This document shows positions 35,772 to 49,500 of a stretch of 64,000 nucleotides of DNA, one piece after another (the first letter of the stretch is position 1; each line of letters opens with the position of its first letter). Made by a program: the position numbers and the translations under genes. The notes below the pieces were generated by a model that was given only the letters and a program-made list of their open reading frames with translations, was not told the origin of the DNA and ran no database searches. Source of the DNA: Schistosoma haematobium. Taxonomy: Eukaryota; Platyhelminthes; Trematoda; Strigeidida; Schistosomatidae. The stretch is from contig NC_067197.1 in assembly GCF_000699445.3 (NCBI RefSeq), positions 23,977,809-24,041,808 on the forward strand. Direction: 5' to 3'.

Positions 35772-38700
35772 GTAAGTCCTAGCTGTCACTTCCAGTAATT
35801 TTATTCATACTCTAAGCCTTTAATATAGCTTTTTCATTTAGTCATATTTCAGCATAATCTGTATTGTAAGAAATATCCTCAGCCATACGGCTTTTCTACA
35901 CCATCGGGTTGGAATTTCATATTCCTCAGCACAAGGTTTCACTGATAGATTCGTCTCAATTGAAATCGCCCTTTGTCTGATCCAGGAAATGTTTCTGTTC
36001 GAGGATCATAATTTTATGTTCGTTTTATAGAGTTCACTATCGTGTCGCAAATATTTCCTTACCAAACTAGAGGAACCTCACCAGCTCTAATTTCGTGAAA
36101 AAGTTCAGCTTGCTTAAATGTTTATAAGGATTACTGCCGTTAATCTTCTAGGTAAACAAGTATTCAGCTTTCATGCTTTGGGTCTTTTAACGTCTGACGA
36201 CGATGAGTCGTATTGGAAAATAAATCATTAATACGGACCTTTACTTTTTACTGTTAACGTCATACCCCTTATTTCGGTCTTATTTTATCGTTATGATTTT
36301 CATGTGAATTGTATCAACTAAGTATTAATTAGTGTTCACTGAATGCTAATCAGTAACTAGTTGTTGTGGTGCTTAATTGTTGATTGTCATGAAGAGGATG
36401 ACATCTCGTATCCCTAATTCCAAATATTTAGTAGGATTTGAAAGTAATATTGCGAGATTATTAGTTTGATACGGACTCATATCTCCATTGTTCAGTAACT
36501 TAATAAAACCCTACAGATGTATAAAATACTCACATGTGATTATCTACTAACTATTAACTGCGATAAAATCACTTTGAATTTGTAATTTTGTTTGAATCTG
36601 TTTTTCACACATTTTTTCATACGGCGTAAAATAAAACAACTTGAAGAATGATTACTCTCTAAGTAATTTTGAATTTATGTCTATTTTTTTAGACTCAGTC
36701 AGAGACATTTCGTTGTCCAATTTGCCGGGAGAATATTGCTATTCCATCAGGTGGTGCAGCTTCATTTCCTCCGGCTTTTATAGTAAATCAGTTATTAGAC
36801 CTACTTGCTACCCATCGTCGAGATGTTGTACCTAAATGTTGTATACATCCATCACAAGAACTATTATTTTGTGAGACTTGTGATATGGTATTTTGCAGTG
36901 AATGCCGAGGTCGTAATCATGCTGTTCAAAATCATGTGAATGGTAATGAAGAATATTGATTCCTTTAAATGAATTTGTTAACTTTTTAGACTCATCATGT
37001 TTGCCAGTGAACAATGGAAATCAAGATATTACTACACAAGTAGAAAGTTCATCGTCGAATACTGGCCTAAATCATAATGTGATCACATTCAACGTTGCAC
37101 TAAAACGTTGTTCAGAAATTATGCTCTATAAAATGCATTTATGTACTCAAGAGTTAAATTGTGCTCAAGAAGCCGTAACAAGTGAACTAGAACGTTTAAC
37201 AAATAATACTAGTTCATGTGTTGAAGTAAGTCGTTAGATTTAAAGAAAAACATTCAACTTCGTGTTGGATAAAATGAATCTCTAGCTGTTGAGGGTTATG
37301 AGGAAATAATTTAAATTTATAAGTAAAATTTGTTATAATTAACTAGTTTTCATTCTTCATGAACATTCATTTTAGTGCCTACATGTTATGATGCAAATGC
37401 CATAACATTGTATTTTACCTTTATTTAATTAAACACAAACAACTCAGTAATATAAAAAATACCTGTTCTTAATGATTTAAATGAGACTTTAGCTCGTGTA
37501 TTGTGACTATCAATCAATCCGAATACGAATGTATCATGCGTAATATTAGTGCTGTATAACGTCTGAATTTTACTTTTGCTGGTATAAAATAGTTTTTTCT
37601 GTCCTGTCAACTCTTTTCAACTTGAAACAATAAAACGTCTACAATGTCGGTTTTAGTTTAACAGAAGTCTCGTTTTGAATTTATTTCTATGGAAAGGTTT
37701 ATTGTTGACCGCGCTAAGCGAACACCTGAATAATTTACCCTTAAAATAGTGGATATTTGTAGCTCAAGGGGATAGTTTTTGTCAATTCATATCGTTTGAG
37801 CTGGGTGACTTAATCGTAAAGCTGTCATTGTCTTTTCAGATAATATTGGCACAAACCAGTTTTACATTCTGGCTGTCAAACAGCTGGTTGCGGTGGATAG
37901 TATGCATTAATTTCATGTACTCAATCATAAATCTTGACTGGGTATGGTGGAATGTCTTTATTTATTTATTTATTTGAACATATAAATACTGGTACAAAGG
38001 GGCACCGAATACATATGCGCCACACAAATATCATTTGATATGTGTGAGGGCTGTGATACTACCCAGGTACCCAAACCGAAACAGGTGGTTTTCTTAGGGG
38101 CCACACCCCGAGCCTTCGGCCTGAAAGATCTGATCCACAAGGCAGTGGAGCAACGTCAGGAGATGCAGTCCCATGGTAGCCGGTGACCAACGATTGGTTC
38201 ATACGCCATTTGTTCCTTCAGGATACTGGAGCCCATGTGCAGCCTTGGTTTGGAATCAGGGTTTTCCAACTCCCCTAGGTGGACTCTCCGTGTCCACCAA
38301 CCCAATCAAAGCGCTGGACATTCGCTTTTTGTTCTCTCGGTTTCGTAAACAACACCCACGCCACGAAAAAGCAGTGAGTAGGACTTCCCTGGCAGGGGCC
38401 ATGTGAGAGCATTTCGAGAGGGAGAGCGAACTCTCTCTACTCTCGGCCGTATCAGAGCATTTGTGGGCGGTGGAATGTTTAATTGAACAACAGTAACTTT
38501 AAGGGTTGAGTACTGAGTTAAGGTGATAAATAAAATTAATAAGATTGTGAAGCCTAACCAGATGTATGTTTCGAGACATTTATAATCCGAATTCAGTCAT
38601 CACAGTGGAGCATTCGCTCTGTGGTTATGGGATTTGACTTTCATTAGCTGGTTCTGACACCGCTCCACCTAATTCAGTTTGGACAATCAGTTGGTATCAC

Positions 38701-41700
38701 TAGCCCACACACTCAAAGTCAAGTAAACGGACTTTTACATGGTAAATAAGACAATAAAATAATAAAAAAACTATTCATCACTCACCGTACTATATTGATC
38801 GACTTAGTATTGAGTTAGAAAATGGATAATGGTGGTCCGGCCAAAACATAATATGCGTTCATGAATCCTTTGACCATTGATCTAACTAATGTAGTCAGGT
38901 AGCCGTTTCCCAATTATTAACCGTAGTTGTAAACTTCAGGCACTAAGGTTGGGCATCAGTCTTAAAAGTTCGGACGTATCCATCCTCCATCGTACTTATT
39001 GTATATACTGTGTTGTGTTGTTCGTTTTGGTCCTCTGACAGTGTTAATATGATCACTTCCGTCTTTTCTTTTTCTTTATCACTGTATGAATTATGGCAAG
39101 TTGGATCAACAAATATATTTGCTAATTCTTATACTTCTCGTTTTTTCCTTCTCTCTCTTGCCTAAAACTTTTTTCTGTTATCAACACCTAATCTTGTGTT
39201 TATCCTTTCGTTCTTCTATTCATAATTTTCTAAATCTGAATTCGGCTCGTAAACGTTTTAAGGTGATAGTGGCTGGCAGAAAATCCAAATATAATTCTTG
39301 GCATAATCACTGGAAACATTAAGCTGTATGGATAACCCTGACCCTTTTCATTTGGTTTTTGGCTGCAGTTTTCTCGAATGCTTCGGGATATATTCCCCTT
39401 TCATATCATATGATTTGAATGTAGGTGCTGTTAATTATCATTGATAAAGGATGGAATTATAGGTTGATAGTAACAACATAAACTTATTACTTTTCGGAAC
39501 AATTTTCCATATCAAGTATGCGGATAATATCTTTTCACTTATAGTGAGATTGGTTGATATGTCGTTGTAAGTAGTCAAAAAGCCTGTGTTTTAAGGTAGT
39601 ATGATTGCTGTTTTTATCGTAAAACACTCAAGTAATTTTCGTTTAACAAAGCTAGTGTGGTGTATGCCAATATAGGCTGTTTTTCGATACAGTTGTAACG
39701 TCAGTTTGAGCTCTAATGATCAGAAGTGTAACGCTTTGTCTTTCAAAGTTTCACGTCTTCAAAACGTTGCAGTTCTAGGATAACGTAATTTTTCGGATGC
39801 CTTTATAGTTCAGTTCATATTCATTGATATCAGCATAAAAGTAATGTTAAAGTTATATGGTGTATGTTTAAAGACAGTGGAGATAATTTCTTCATAAATG
39901 ATGTCATTCTACAGCGCATTTTCTGTAACCTGTATGCTTTTGTTCACATTATCTCACCGACTATCATATCAATCATTGTTTATTGGTACAAACTAGTTAT
40001 AAAACAGATGGATGGTCGATTTATGACTTCTTTTAGGATGAATCATCATTCTTTTGAGTTAATATGTCAGCCAGTGCTGTTTCTCTCTTTCTGATTGTTA
40101 TCACTCTCCATAGATATATGTTTTCACATTTCATTATTTTACATTTTTTTAGTTCCTTCAATACGTAATCCCTTATTATTTATTTCATCCATTCTAGTCT
40201 ATTAACTCACGTTTTTCTGAGATATTGGCACTCGTTGAACATCGTCAAGGAGAATTATTAGACTGTGTGAAACGACTTGGAGAAGAAAAACGACGTGCCT
40301 TAACAGATCAACTTTCTTTAATTGAAACAGAAAGAGACTTAATTCGTACAGAATGTGATCGTTTAAAGGGGGTTGTAAGTAATCCTTTTTTGTTTAATTG
40401 TTTCATAATTTACTGACTAGCAATACCCCAGTTATTCTGTTCGGTTCTTGTTAAAATTTACTGGTTGACCAGTCATTTTGACTGAATTGTTTGTTTTCGA
40501 TTGTTTAACACTTAATAACATCCACTATTTTTTGCATCTAACGTTGCATTAGGTTACTAGGCTGTAGGTACTCTTCTAAGTAAATCAGTTTCGCTATTAC
40601 TTAAACGTTCATGGACTAGACTGTGAGCCATGTGATGAGAAATTAAGGCTAATATCAATCACATCTCTTAACCTAAGCTTGTTTAATTAAAGGATATGCT
40701 AACTAAGACATCCTTCAGTCTAATGTTAGCACAGAAAAGGTCTTAACTGAATAAACGTACTATCCGCACTATTGACAATAAATGTCAACTGTATAAAACA
40801 TGATTGACAGAAATTCTGGTTTATTTTTCATGTACATACATCGTATCATTTTAGGCAGTATTTGATTATAAGTTAAAAAGTTGACCACCTTATTTATTAT
40901 TTTGTCATTAGGAATAAAATAGTTAGTTCATTTCATCATATCATTTTTTTGACATCTAATTCTAATTGGCGATCTTTAGGAATTACATAGACTGTTCACT
41001 TGATTGGCTAGAATCACTTATAATTTATCTCAAGGTTATAACTACGGTCATAAAAATCAGTTAGTGGTCGACTTATTTCATATCTTTACCTTTCGGATGA
41101 TATTTGCTTGCAAGGCTGTATTTCAGAATTCATCAACATTCCTTGTCATCTCTTACCTCGAATCTTCAGTCATACTGTGGTGTGTGCTACTTATATTGAT
41201 ATAAGTAATATATGACGTTACTCGTGAACAGAATGTCTGGAAGCAGAGAGACAAGAGGATCGAACAGTAAAGAATGGGAACATAATGCAATTTGTATGAA
41301 AATGTAAGAACAATGAAGTCTGAGTCATTATGAGACAGTTGAATAACATTTTGCAAATTACATATTTACTATTTGATTGTTAGATTTTATTAACAAGTCC
41401 TGTAATTTTGTGTCAAATACATTCGATTGTCCCCACTGGTGTTCTGCCCACTACAATACTTTTTCCTCTTGAACTGTGTAACACATTTCCAGATTTCTAT
41501 TGCTTTCAATATTACTTCCCCATCTTATACTTATCTTGTTAATTTCTTCCCACTGTGCCGATGTGATGCCAGATGTGGGTTCTAGAACTAATATTAAATC
41601 TCTCGTTGGTATTGGTTAACTGACTGACTGTCTAACCCAAAATGTCTACATCATAATATCTTTAGTGCACATGTACGACTTTAAGGAAAGGTCTGCGACA

Positions 41701-43511
41701 ACAATTTACTGCCATACTATCAAATAGCGGGAAATTGCCATTTACAAATTTTTAAATCGGTTGTATAAGGACAAGAAGTTCTGTCCAACTGTTATAAAAA
41801 GTAGGTGATTTAACTGTAATCCTGTGAACAAAAAAAATTCACAAATGTCATAGAAATTATTCTTTCTTTGTTTAAAACGCAAACAGAAAGACGAAGTAGA
41901 CTTAATAAATATAGACTAATATCATCGCTATTTAGTTATAGTATTAGTTGTTAATGTAAGTCACCAAGAACGAAATGTATGCAGTAAGACTACTTTTGCA
42001 TATTAATAAGTTATTATTTTTTTATGTAGTTTTGTTTTATGAGGATTGTCAAATTTTGATGGTCTACATTGCAAACCAACTGTATTTAGACAACAGTTGC
42101 TAAATATGAAGGGCTGGACAGCTGCTTCACTTTAGTGCGAGACTCAGCAGTGTGTATTCACGACCGCACTGGTGAAGGGACCTTGGGATTTCAACTCTCT
42201 TGGCGACCCATTAGCCTTTGAACCAGTGGATCGGCTCACTTCTAAAGAGTTCTATAATATGACGGAATAGCCTTCCAGTGCTTTCTAGAGTAGACCGACG
42301 GGCTTCAATGAGTTGTAAGGAGCCTGAAGAAACGCAGTGCTTAAAAACGGGATGTTTCATGGTGTCATGCAGTTGCGACCAATGCTCATCTATAATTTTC
42401 GGTGGAATGGTAGCTAGCCTAGAGGCTAGCTCGGTTCGATACTTACTAGCAACAGAAGTTGCAACCAACTTGCTGACATCAATCCTTTGGTGGTGGTCAC
42501 TTCGTTGGCCACTGAAAAGTAAAGTAAGATTGGCGCAGACCACGGCATGATCAGAGTCCAGATAGGTACTCCAAAAGGAGCGGCAGTCTTGTACACAATC
42601 ACGCCAGCGGTAGCTGATCGCGATGTGATCAATCTGAGTTCAGGCTTGAGATGCAGAGGGAGGACGCCAGGTGGCACATCGGCGATGACTGTGCCGAAAT
42701 TTAGTGCTAGCCGGAAACAGGTTGTGGTCTGTGCATAGTTGCAGTAGACGGTCTCCATTATCTGTCCTGCGACCAAGAAGTTCCCATCGGCCACCTAAAC
42801 AACTCTCTTCTGTGCCTAGACACCCGACCTGAGCATTCAAGTCTCCGGCTAGTACTACAATATCTGTCGAACGCACTTTTTGGAGAAGAACAGTTAACTG
42901 GTGGTAGGATTCATCCTGATTGCATCCGGGCTGCAATCTGTCGGGGCATAGGCGGAGATGACGAAAAGACATCGTTTCTCACGCCGATTTCTTCTCACTC
43001 TGATGAAACTTTCTAATCTAACAGCAAATAACCGACTGTTAATGGGGATACAATCGATTAGTGCTACCTCAGCTCTAGCGCTTAGTGCGACACCAACGCC
43101 AACAAGACCAGACAAAGATGCCACAATGTCCCCGGATAAGCGCACGTAAAACAAGCTTTTGAAGCGACAGATGGAGAGCGAATTTGTAGTACTTCCCTAG
43201 AGTCTTGAATACGGGTCTCGGATAGACAACAAACGTCGATATTAAGACTTTCCAAAGACATAGCCAGCACTATCTGTTGACCGACCTGCATAAGTGTGCA
43301 AACGTTGAAGGCGGTCAGTTTGAATGGTTCACGTGGTCTCAGGAAAACTGCTTTAGCATTCGTATTTGGATGGTAGCATACAATTTTCAACCAGGCAGTG
43401 ACTCGAGAACGTTTAGACAGAACCGATTTTCCACCATAGGCGAGTTGCTATATAAGTCGAAAAATAAGGATACATAAAGTGGAAATAAAAGAGTGATTAA
43501 ATGACGTAGTA

Positions 43512-43562
<51 letters not shown>

Positions 43563-46500
43563 TGTTTGACTGTAAATCGAAGCGAGAATAGAATTTTCAG
43601 TAAATATAATCATTTTCATTTTATTTGTTTGTGGGCTGTGGTACTGCCCAGGTGCCCGGACCGAAGCAGGTGGTTTTTTAGGGGGCCACACCCCAAGCCT
43701 TTGACCTGAAGGTCTGACTCACAAGGCAGTGGATCATCGTGAGGAGATGCAGTCCCCTGGTAGCCGGTGACCAACGATTGGTTCATACGCCATTTGTTCC
43801 TTCAGGATACTGGAGCCCATGTGCACCATTGGTTTGTGATCCGGTTAAAGCTCTGGACATTCGCTTTTCGTCCTCTCATTTTCGTAGGCAACATCCTGGC
43901 ATAGGTTGTATACGCGTGGCCATGTGAGAGCATTTCGAGAGGGAGGGCGGGTCCACCTAACTCTTGTCCATACCAGGGCATTTGGGGGCATTTCATAATA
44001 ATATTGTCAAAATAATAGAAATCGGTTCTCACTTTCCTCTGTTCCTTTTGTAAGTGTAAAAACTATTATCTGTATATTTCTCCTTCAAATTTTATACCCT
44101 ATTTATTCGTCCATTTCGATTTGATAAATGTCTGATGAATAAAGTTGATCGGATTTTTACCACTCTATTGGTGTAACATACTGTCGGTCAAATAATGACT
44201 AAGTCCAACTTCTAATTAATTAAGTTTCAGAAGACCGCATAATTAACCAGTAAACTTTTTTCACCGAGTAGATGACTAATTTATGGATAATTATGAAACC
44301 TAGGAGATATGTTTTTTCAAAAGTTACTTCATATACATTGGTTGGCGGAGCCAAGATAACGAAACGTCGTTAACTTTCCATTTATTTTAGGCTAATGTCT
44401 AACAACTATCAGTTTCATTCTCTTAGGTCGCTCTTTGTCGTTTTGTTTATGGGTTTTACCATATATCATAATTTCAATCAATTTACTCAAGTTTATACGT
44501 ATAAATTGCATAATTTTTAATGTGATAATATTTCTGTGTACTTTTCGCACTTTCCTTTCAATCTTCAGATGGATGTGCGAAGTATTACAAAAACAATAAG
44601 TTACCTGAATGATAAATTGGACTCGATTAGTGGTTTAACTGAACCTCGTGAAAATGCCTTCCTTTGTTATCAAGACTGTGTCGGTCCATACAATCAACAT
44701 AATCATATAAACATGTGTTGTACTGCCTCGAAACGCACCATATGTTCATCATCCCCATCAGTTACAAATTATAATGAATCAGAATCACCATCCTCTTCAT
44801 CTTATCATCGTAATCATCATCAAAGATCGAATGTGTCTTCTTCAATAACTCTTCAGTCTTCTCCTCATCAAGTTAGCCTTCCTGATATTGCTCGTTGTCT
44901 TGCTGGCTTTGGTCGTTTAGTTGTTAGTACAACTTACCCTGCATTATGTACTGCTCGTTTACCAAATGAAATGTTTACCCATCTGTATACTAAAGTAAGT
45001 ATTTTTTCTTTTAGCATGCTTTTATTATATGACTGGGTTTTATTTATATAAACTGATAATTACATAGATTTGAGGTAGGAAATGTAATTAATGTTTACCA
45101 TTACTTGCCAGTATAAGTTATATTCAGTAAATCGTATTAGTACATATATAATCACTAGCCTAAATGATGCAGCAATATTTCCAAGTATTTGTTTACAGTT
45201 CATTGTAGGTTCTAGACATAGTTTTCTTGCATGGTAGCATCCATCTTCAAGGCACTTTTAAAACACTGAGGAAGATTTGTAAAAACGTATATTTTCGTAT
45301 GCATTGCATTAGCTATGTTGGTAGATTCAGATTACTTGATTTGGGTCCGCGTGACTATCGTCACCAATGGTTGGAGACTCTGGGTGACATGACTTGGAAT
45401 CGATCACAATGGCATATGTGTATACACTATCTATCTTCCCTCAAATCGTGGTATTAAGATTGCTTTGTATCTTTCTTTCTACGAAATAATTCTTTCTTCC
45501 TGTACTATATTCTTATACACAATCTTTCTTTTATACAATAGTACCATTGAAGTGATTATTTCTATGAATTCGGTGTTCTTCTTTTTGCGCTAATGAGGTA
45601 TGGCAACTTGGACCGATGCATATATATATGTGCCTGGCCCTACGTTGTAGCTGACTGACTGATTGCATTATTCAAAGATGTCATATTGTAGTCCGATGAT
45701 GACATGTTCGGCTGGTTATTGATACAATGGGAAAAGATATTAAGTGATTCAAGAGCGAGTGATCTACAAAATTCTCTTCAATCGTTTATAATAATTTATT
45801 AAGTGTACTTTGTATATAAGCATGAAACTTTCTTGTATAAAAATATTTATTTTCCTGACCGTTTTTAATTTAAAATAATTTGGAGGCTTGTGTTAGTCAT
45901 TCGTTTTCATTAGCAGGCACCACTCATCCGTTTCGTATCACTGCATATCATCAGTTGGTAGGGATTATGTTCACTGAGTTTCACAGTAAAAATCCCGTTC
46001 ATAAAAACTGTCGTATCAAAGAGGATTTGTGTAGGGTTAAACTTTCAGAACTGTCCTACGGGAAATTATCGTTTGTATTTTTGCGGTCATTAAATTCTTG
46101 GATAATCGTATTTTTATATTCGGATATTTGTAAGCGTTTGTCTGACCCATAAGCTGTTGTTATGTTTCTTTATTGTTAAAGCTTTACCTATTGAATAATT
46201 GTTTCGTTTTTATATCACTTATGAATGAATTGTTCACGCATTCCAAATTCTTATCTGTATTGGTATCCAATCAGGCATTTGAGGTGTATTATGTGTACGG
46301 GTTTTGAGTAATAAATGAATTAAGTACAATAGCGAGTTAATCTGTGTTGAACCTTCGTTCTTTGTTTGGGCACTGGATCTCAAGAATCTCGAAGACTAAT
46401 AAGCATTAAGGTCCCGGCCGTTTTAGAGTTATCGGTTTTACAGGAGATGTGAGCGAATAAGTCAATAATCGGATCAAATAACATGACTTCTCTCATAATA

Positions 46501-49500
46501 AAGGACCCAACCACACGCGGCCTAAAACAATTCTGGTATTCATTTTTGAAGACACAACAATCCCCTAAAAGTTATGTAAGATAAAGGTGTTTCCGGGATC
46601 TGGATACCAGACAAACGTTCTGTTCGTTCAGATAAGAAATATGAAACTGATATTCAAATGTTTATTCCTATTATTATTTCATATTTTCGTCTCTTTCCTT
46701 CTGTAACATTTTCTCATAATTAAAAAAAATACAATTGGTCACCGGCTACCATGGGACTGCATCTCCTGACGTTGCTCCACTGCCTTGTGGATCAGATCTT
46801 TCAGGCCGAAGGCTCGGGGTGTGGCCCCTAAGAAAACCACCTGTTTCGGTTTGGGTACCTGGGTATTATCACAGCCCTCACACATATCAAATGATATTTG
46901 TGTGGCGCATATGTATTTGGTGCCTCCTTGTACTAATATCTGTGTTAAAATAAATAAATAAAATTATTGAGTCTGTTTATGAACATTTTGTTCTGTATAG
47001 TAGAATAATCTTGACAATATTATCACTTGGATCAAACTAAATCATCAATATTTTACACTATACACAATAATTGTTCTACATAATAAAAAACGCTTTTGTT
47101 CATTTCTATATAACTGTGAAAAATCAAGCTGTCATCTCATTGCTAGCAATTTTCATGATTATAATCTAGGTAAACTTTTCACTCATGTACAATTTAAGAG
47201 ATACTTTATCGTGCTATTCATAATTATTCTAGTTGATAACACGTTTAGTCTTAAACCTGTCATTGTCAGTATACTTCAAAAGGCTAGTCGCATATTATTC
47301 GCACACTACCTTGCTTATTGTCTAGATTTTTATCGCTTTCGTGAATAGAAAAGTAATTGGATTATTCTTACGTTTTAAAACATTAGTTATTTCCTTTTAG
47401 AAAATTCCAGGTATAGCAGTATGTAGGTAGATGGCATGTGTAAGGGTAGCATGACCGTTTATGATATGCTGTCGTATTAGGATGATTTTGTCTACATTTT
47501 TCACTGCGAACTATGCCAGACAGAAGGCCAGTAAAAACTGAAATACACTAGAAAATTATTTGTTTATAGTTTTACTGTGGTCAGTATCGTGGACCCACTA
47601 CCCCATACGGGATTAAGTCTACAACATCCAGACTTAATCCTAAGTAGGGGTGGGGCTCAGTGGTGAAGCTACTCGACTTTCAACCAGGAGGTTACATGTT
47701 CGAACACCATTCCATCTACTTCACTTTACGTACCCAGGTAATATCACCAGCCCTCACAAAAACCTTGTGCCTCAGTTGAGCACATAAATCATGTAGTCGA
47801 TAAATAAGTTGCACCAAACATTAGCAATGACCTTCGAATTTAGTTCCAATCACGTTTCCTTCCGATTGCCAGTTCGTCATCCACTGGTCCATACTGTGAG
47901 CTTTTATTGATTCGCATTATAAAACTTTTGTCATCAACACGTTACTATCTCGTTTTCGACTTCGCTAACTTTGCAGATTAAAGCTTATAATTACAACTTT
48001 TAGAGGTCTATTTTAAGGCTAATCACTAGTGACCAAACAGAAATTATTGACAAATTAGAGATTGTTTGTAAAGAGTCTATAATTTAGAGATATTTTTCAC
48101 TAAAACCGATATCATGTGGGAAACTATTTAAAACTAAAAAGCATTGAGCAGCTGTTTCGCCCGTATATTAGACTATTGATTACTCTGTACACACGAAATT
48201 TAACCCAGTACCCTAAAAGAACCACCAGACTTATTAATATTTGTTTTCCTATCGGTAAGTGAAATATGATTTAAATACGATCGATAATTGTTGTTTTGTG
48301 TTAAGTGCTGGAGCCTTCCTTTATTCAATAGATTTCATTAATCAAGGGGTAATAAGTGTTACTACGTCTGTTCTCTACACTTCTATATTTTGTAGTAAAC
48401 TTTATGCTCTATGTTCAATCTATTATTGAATTAGAAACATTCCAGAAATTATATTTACCATTCTTTCCCCACACCAATATTTCCTACCATTATCTATGAC
48501 ACCTGAAAATTCCTTTTTTACTAGTCACAATTTCCGTAGGACAGCTCTGTTTCTATTGATGAATAAGCATACATAACCAGACATTGAAATTATAAATAAT
48601 TTCAGACATGAAACATTTTTTGTCTTCATCTCTGAACTGTTACTGTGTTTATGTTGACTTGAATTGACCGACCTGTACATGATAAAACTATTCTATTAAA
48701 AAATTTCGTTTATTTCCTTTATTCGAATTTCCGGATACGTACATGTTTAAGTTGGAATAATTTAGCTAAGATTATAAAAAAATCTGAGCACAGTTTCAAC
48801 CTACAAACGTAATATTTGTGTTCTTTTCTAAGACTAAAGATCAAAGACATTTTTGTGGTCTGTTAATTTGTACATATTTTTAAAGTGACCTTATTTGAGC
48901 ATAACAGCTAAGATTTTATTAAGTCAATCGACTGTTGTAAAACTTGAGCTTTCTTTAAGGTTGTTTTCAAAGGTAGTTTATTTTTTAACTCAGAAATTTG
49001 ATAATTTGATCTTATGATATTTACAAACATGTATACAATCCTTTCTACTGTATATAAGACCAAAATGATCAAAGATTATAATCTAGTAAAAGTATACCAG
49101 AAAACTTGATTTTTGAAATCCCCTTACGATCTACTCAAGTCTTAATCATTCACTTATTTTGATAAGTAGATAACAACTATTGTATTGTGTTACTTGATTT
49201 CCATGGTGTTTACGCCTAATTTTTTATATTCTTCCTGAAGTGATTATACTGAAGAATGGTTTTCTTATATAGAAGATCATTAAAGTTTCATTTGAAATCG
49301 TGTTAGTATAAAATACGGCAGAATGTTCTTTTGCAGGCACTATCAAATGGATATTCCATCTATCCTGTGGTCTGGAGCATAGAAATTATTTCAGTTAGTT
49401 GTACATTTTCCATACCTAACAAAAATATTTATTTACAAAAAACATCATAAGCGACATTATTATTATCTTCAAATCACTAAGTACGATAATTTCATTTATT

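Larger units (their letters stand above)
40375..44568 (+). other. Intron 4
   Basis: 4194 bp, phase 0. It contains a probable solo LTR (41176-41455), a decayed LINE endonuclease on the minus strand (42190-43400), an AAT microsatellite and a minus-strand (AAAT)-family copy (43630-43985). Confidence 0.8.

Noticed and set aside
38173..38406. Open frame of 77 codons on the plus strand, with a similar one at 43739-43927
   Set aside because: Both are antisense to the same dispersed repeat. The shared wording comes from the repeat, not from a conserved protein.
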